Below are positions 62,219 through 64,000 of a stretch of 64,000 bases of DNA, piece after piece (the stretch's first letter is position 1; every line of letters begins with the position of its first letter). The stretch spans positions 26,537-90,536 of the forward strand of contig LJKK01000092.1 in assembly GCA_001421185.1 (NCBI GenBank). Direction: 5' to 3'. The notes below the pieces were generated by a model. The model saw only the letters and a program-made list of their open reading frames with translations. It did not search any database and was not told where the DNA came from. A program made the position numbers and the translations under genes. This DNA is from Methanomassiliicoccales archaeon RumEn M1. Its GTDB lineage: Archaea; Thermoplasmatota; Thermoplasmata; Methanomassiliicoccales; Methanomassiliicoccaceae.

Positions 62219-63046
62219 ATGATGGATGATCTCCCCAGGTACAGTAATAAGATGCGTGGCGTCTTTTCAAGAGATAATCTGCCTAAGGTCGTCCTCGCAG
62301 TCTCCTCTCTGCCGATATTTATCGCAGCATGGTGGCTATTGGCGCTATACTTGCAAGGTCAAGGTTACTTTTACCTACCGACCCCATTAGAGGTCTGGGA
62401 CGCACTGGTGCTTGCCTGGACGTGGGACCCGGTCACCCACCAGTCCTTGCTATCGAACATCGGCGCCAGTTTGGGACGCTTCGTCGTAGGGTTCGCCCTG
62501 GCGGTCGGTCTGGCGGTGCCTATTGGACTGATAATCGGATACTCGAGTCTGGTTGAGGCCTTCAGCAAACCGATACTGGAGATACTGCGACCCGTGCCTC
62601 CGATAGCGTGGGTACCCTTCCTGCTTCTCTCCTTGGGCCTATACTGGGGCCCAGTAATCACGATATTTATCGGAGTATTCTTCCCCGTCCTATCGAACAT
62701 GATCTTCGGGGTCAAGAGCGTCGACCCATTGCTGATAGACGTGGCCAGGACTCAGGGGGCATCCAACAAGCAGGTGTTCACGAAAGTAGTGCTTCCATCA
62801 TCGATCCCCTACATCATGACAGGACTGAAGATCGGTGTTGGAATAGGATGGATGTGCATCGTGGCGGCCGAATTATTTGCAGCACAGGGCGGCGGGATCG
62901 GAGTACTAATCACTGCAGGACAGAGCATAGGTAGATACGATATCATGTTCGCCGGGATGGTTGTTGTAGGGCTGTTGGGAATCGTTACGCTGGCCTTGAG
63001 TGAATTTCTAGAGAGGAGAGTGAAAATTTGGACAGGAATGATGTGA
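62219..63046 (+). CDS. SsuC/TauC-type ABC transporter permease
   Basis: 275 residues with about six membrane helices and the family coupling loop around [38 protein letters not shown]. The start ATG at 62219 has GGGGTGG six bases upstream; GTG 62204 is in frame but weaker. Lower GC than the rest of the window. Second gene of the transporter operon. Confidence 0.92.
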   Translation: MMDDLPRYSNKMRGVFSRDNLPKVVLAVSSLPIFIAAWWLLALYLQGQGYFYLPTPLEVWDALVLAWTWDPVTHQSLLSNIGASLGRFVVGFALAVGLAVPIGLIIGYSSLVEAFSKPILEILRPVPPIAWVPFLLLSLGLYWGPVITIFIGVFFPVLSNMIFGVKSVDPLLIDVARTQGASNKQVFTKVVLPSSIPYIMTGLKIGVGIGWMCIVAAELFAAQGGGIGVLITAGQSIGRYDIMFAGMVVVGLLGIVTLALSEFLERRVKIWTGMM

Positions 63047-63798
63047 TACTCTCTATCAAAGGCCTCGGTAAATCCTTCCCGAAGGATAATGGTCAGATAG
63101 TAGCGATAGAGAATTTTGACCTGGAGGTCGAGAACGGAGAGTTTGTTTGCATACTGGGCCCATCCGGCTGCGGAAAGACAACATTACTTCGCATAGTGGC
63201 AGGTCTTGAGCAGTTAACCTCTGGGAGCATAAAAATTGGTCAGAAGGAGATAACAGGCCCGGGCTCCGACCGCGGCATGGTCTTCCAGGAATTTGGCCTG
63301 TTCCCCTGGCGCAACGTCAAGAAGAATATCGAGTTCGGCCTGGAGATCAAGGGAGTTCCAGCAGAGAAAAGGGCAGAAACATCGCAAAGGTACGTGGACC
63401 TGGTAGGCCTGAAGGACTTCGAGATGTCTCATCCCAAGCAGCTGTCCGGTGGAATGAAGCAGCGCGTGGGGATCGCCAGGGCGCTGGCCAACGACCCGGC
63501 GGTGCTGCTGATGGACGAGCCCTTCGGCGCCCTGGACGCCCAGACCAGGAACCAGATGCAGATGGAGCTCCTCCGCATCTGGAAGGAGACGAAGAAGACC
63601 GTCCTGTTCGTGACGCACTCGGTCGATGAGGCGGTGTTCCTGGCCGACCGCATAGTGGTCATGACCGCCCGCCCCGGCTCCATCAAGGACCTGTGGGATA
63701 TCGACCTCCCGCGGACCCGCGACCGCGCGTCCAGCAAGTTCATCGCCCTGCGCAGGGACATCCTGGATGAGCTGGAAGTGCAGAAGACCGGCACCTAG
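63028..63798 (+). CDS. SsuB/TauB-type ABC transporter ATPase
   Basis: 256 residues; Walker [11 protein letters not shown]-loop [10 protein letters not shown], signature LSGGMKQR, Walker [13 protein letters not shown]-loop [15 protein letters not shown]. Start TTG 63028 overlaps the permease end by 19 bases and has GGAG nine bases upstream; GTG 63043 (GTGA overlap) is possible. The first 400 bases are AT-richer with codons such as ATA and AAT, the last 370 are GC-rich like the chromosome. The substrate could be a sulfonate, a nitrogen compound or a corrinoid-pathway methyl donor; unknown. Confidence 0.94.
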   Translation: MDRNDVILSIKGLGKSFPKDNGQIVAIENFDLEVENGEFVCILGPSGCGKTTLLRIVAGLEQLTSGSIKIGQKEITGPGSDRGMVFQEFGLFPWRNVKKNIEFGLEIKGVPAEKRAETSQRYVDLVGLKDFEMSHPKQLSGGMKQRVGIARALANDPAVLLMDEPFGALDAQTRNQMQMELLRIWKETKKTVLFVTHSVDEAVFLADRIVVMTARPGSIKDLWDIDLPRTRDRASSKFIALRRDILDELEVQKTGT

Positions 63799-64000
63799 GC
63801 GGACTTCTCGGCGGCCCGGGCGATGGCCCGCACCACGCTCTCCTGGGGGATGACTATGGAGACCGGTATGGTGAGGATCTTCTCCACCGTGGGCGCGGCG
63901 ATGGGGGCGCAGACGAGGGCGATGGCCCCGTCCCTCTCCGCGTGCACCGCGGCCACGATGGCGTCCTCGATGCTGGCCGCCGGGTATTCCTTTATGCGGA
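63795..64000 (-). CDS. 3' end of an unidentified gene
   Basis: Reading the minus strand back from the stop at 63795, the frame is open to the window edge for 67 codons: it includes [38 protein letters not shown] and [20 protein letters not shown]. Alternating strands and helices with a valine/isoleucine-rich strand before Cys suggest the last half of a small Rossmann-like domain. I do not recognise the family. It overlaps the ATPase stop by four bases. Confidence 0.6.
   Translation of the reverse strand, partial: RIKEYPAASIEDAIVAAVHAERDGAIALVCAPIAAPTVEKILTIPVSIVIPQESVVRAIARAAEKSA

Overview
The window is about 64 kb of GC-rich archaeal DNA. The archaeal assignment rests on the translation genes (S6e-aIF2gamma, L7Ae-S28e-L24e-Ndk, aIF5B), a Cdc48/VCP AAA ATPase, Elp3, a fused pyruvate synthase gamma-delta subunit, and TATA boxes about 20-28 bases before start codons, which imply many leaderless mRNAs. 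The gene cut by the left edge looks like methanogenesis marker 8. My best guess is a Thermoplasmatota methanogen, possibly a relative of Methanomassiliicoccales; this is inference from gene content. No rRNA, tRNA, CRISPR array, transposase or integrase was recognised.

Layout. 0-6 kb: marker-8 end, PIN nuclease, aIF2gamma, S6e, a GyrI-like protein and a surface-anchored GH5-like glycosidase. 6-12 kb: a 1366-residue RecB-type nuclease/SF1 helicase, DUF1294, a peroxiredoxin and a THUMP protein. 12-19 kb: PepF and an ECF vitamin transporter operon with two DUF4430 (transcobalamin-like) surface proteins, one carrying a PQQ-type propeller; corrinoid uptake is the likeliest role. 19-33 kb: pirin, citrate synthase, a zinc dehydrogenase, a hydantoinase, an Fe-S protein, surface proteins, a G3E GTPase, aquaporin, a methyltransferase and an epoxide hydrolase. 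33-37 kb: aIF5B and the L7Ae operon. 37-45 kb: pyruvate:ferredoxin oxidoreductase, rubrerythrin, IlvE and a polar amino-acid ABC transporter. 45-53 kb: glycosyltransferases, a sugar nucleotidyltransferase, a tandem ACT protein and an EamA transporter. 53-61 kb: DUF89, Cdc48, a RimK ATP-grasp pair, PRC-barrel, MsrB and an HTH/small protein/Elp3 operon. 61-64 kb: a lower-GC SsuABC/TauABC-type transporter whose binding protein has its two lobes in swapped order.

Two cautions. At least seven otherwise good genes are broken by a single-base shift, mostly in G/C runs. This looks like consensus error in the assembly more than gene decay, so I describe the repaired products and place each shift. The high GC also gives long open shadow frames on the opposite strand; these were ignored.

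The most interesting items are the lobe-swapped (circularly permuted) binding protein at 61-62 kb, the ECF/DUF4430/PQQ operon at 13.7-19 kb, the Fe-S RecB/helicase fusion, the split RimK ligase module, and the composition break inside the ATPase gene at about 63.4 kb.
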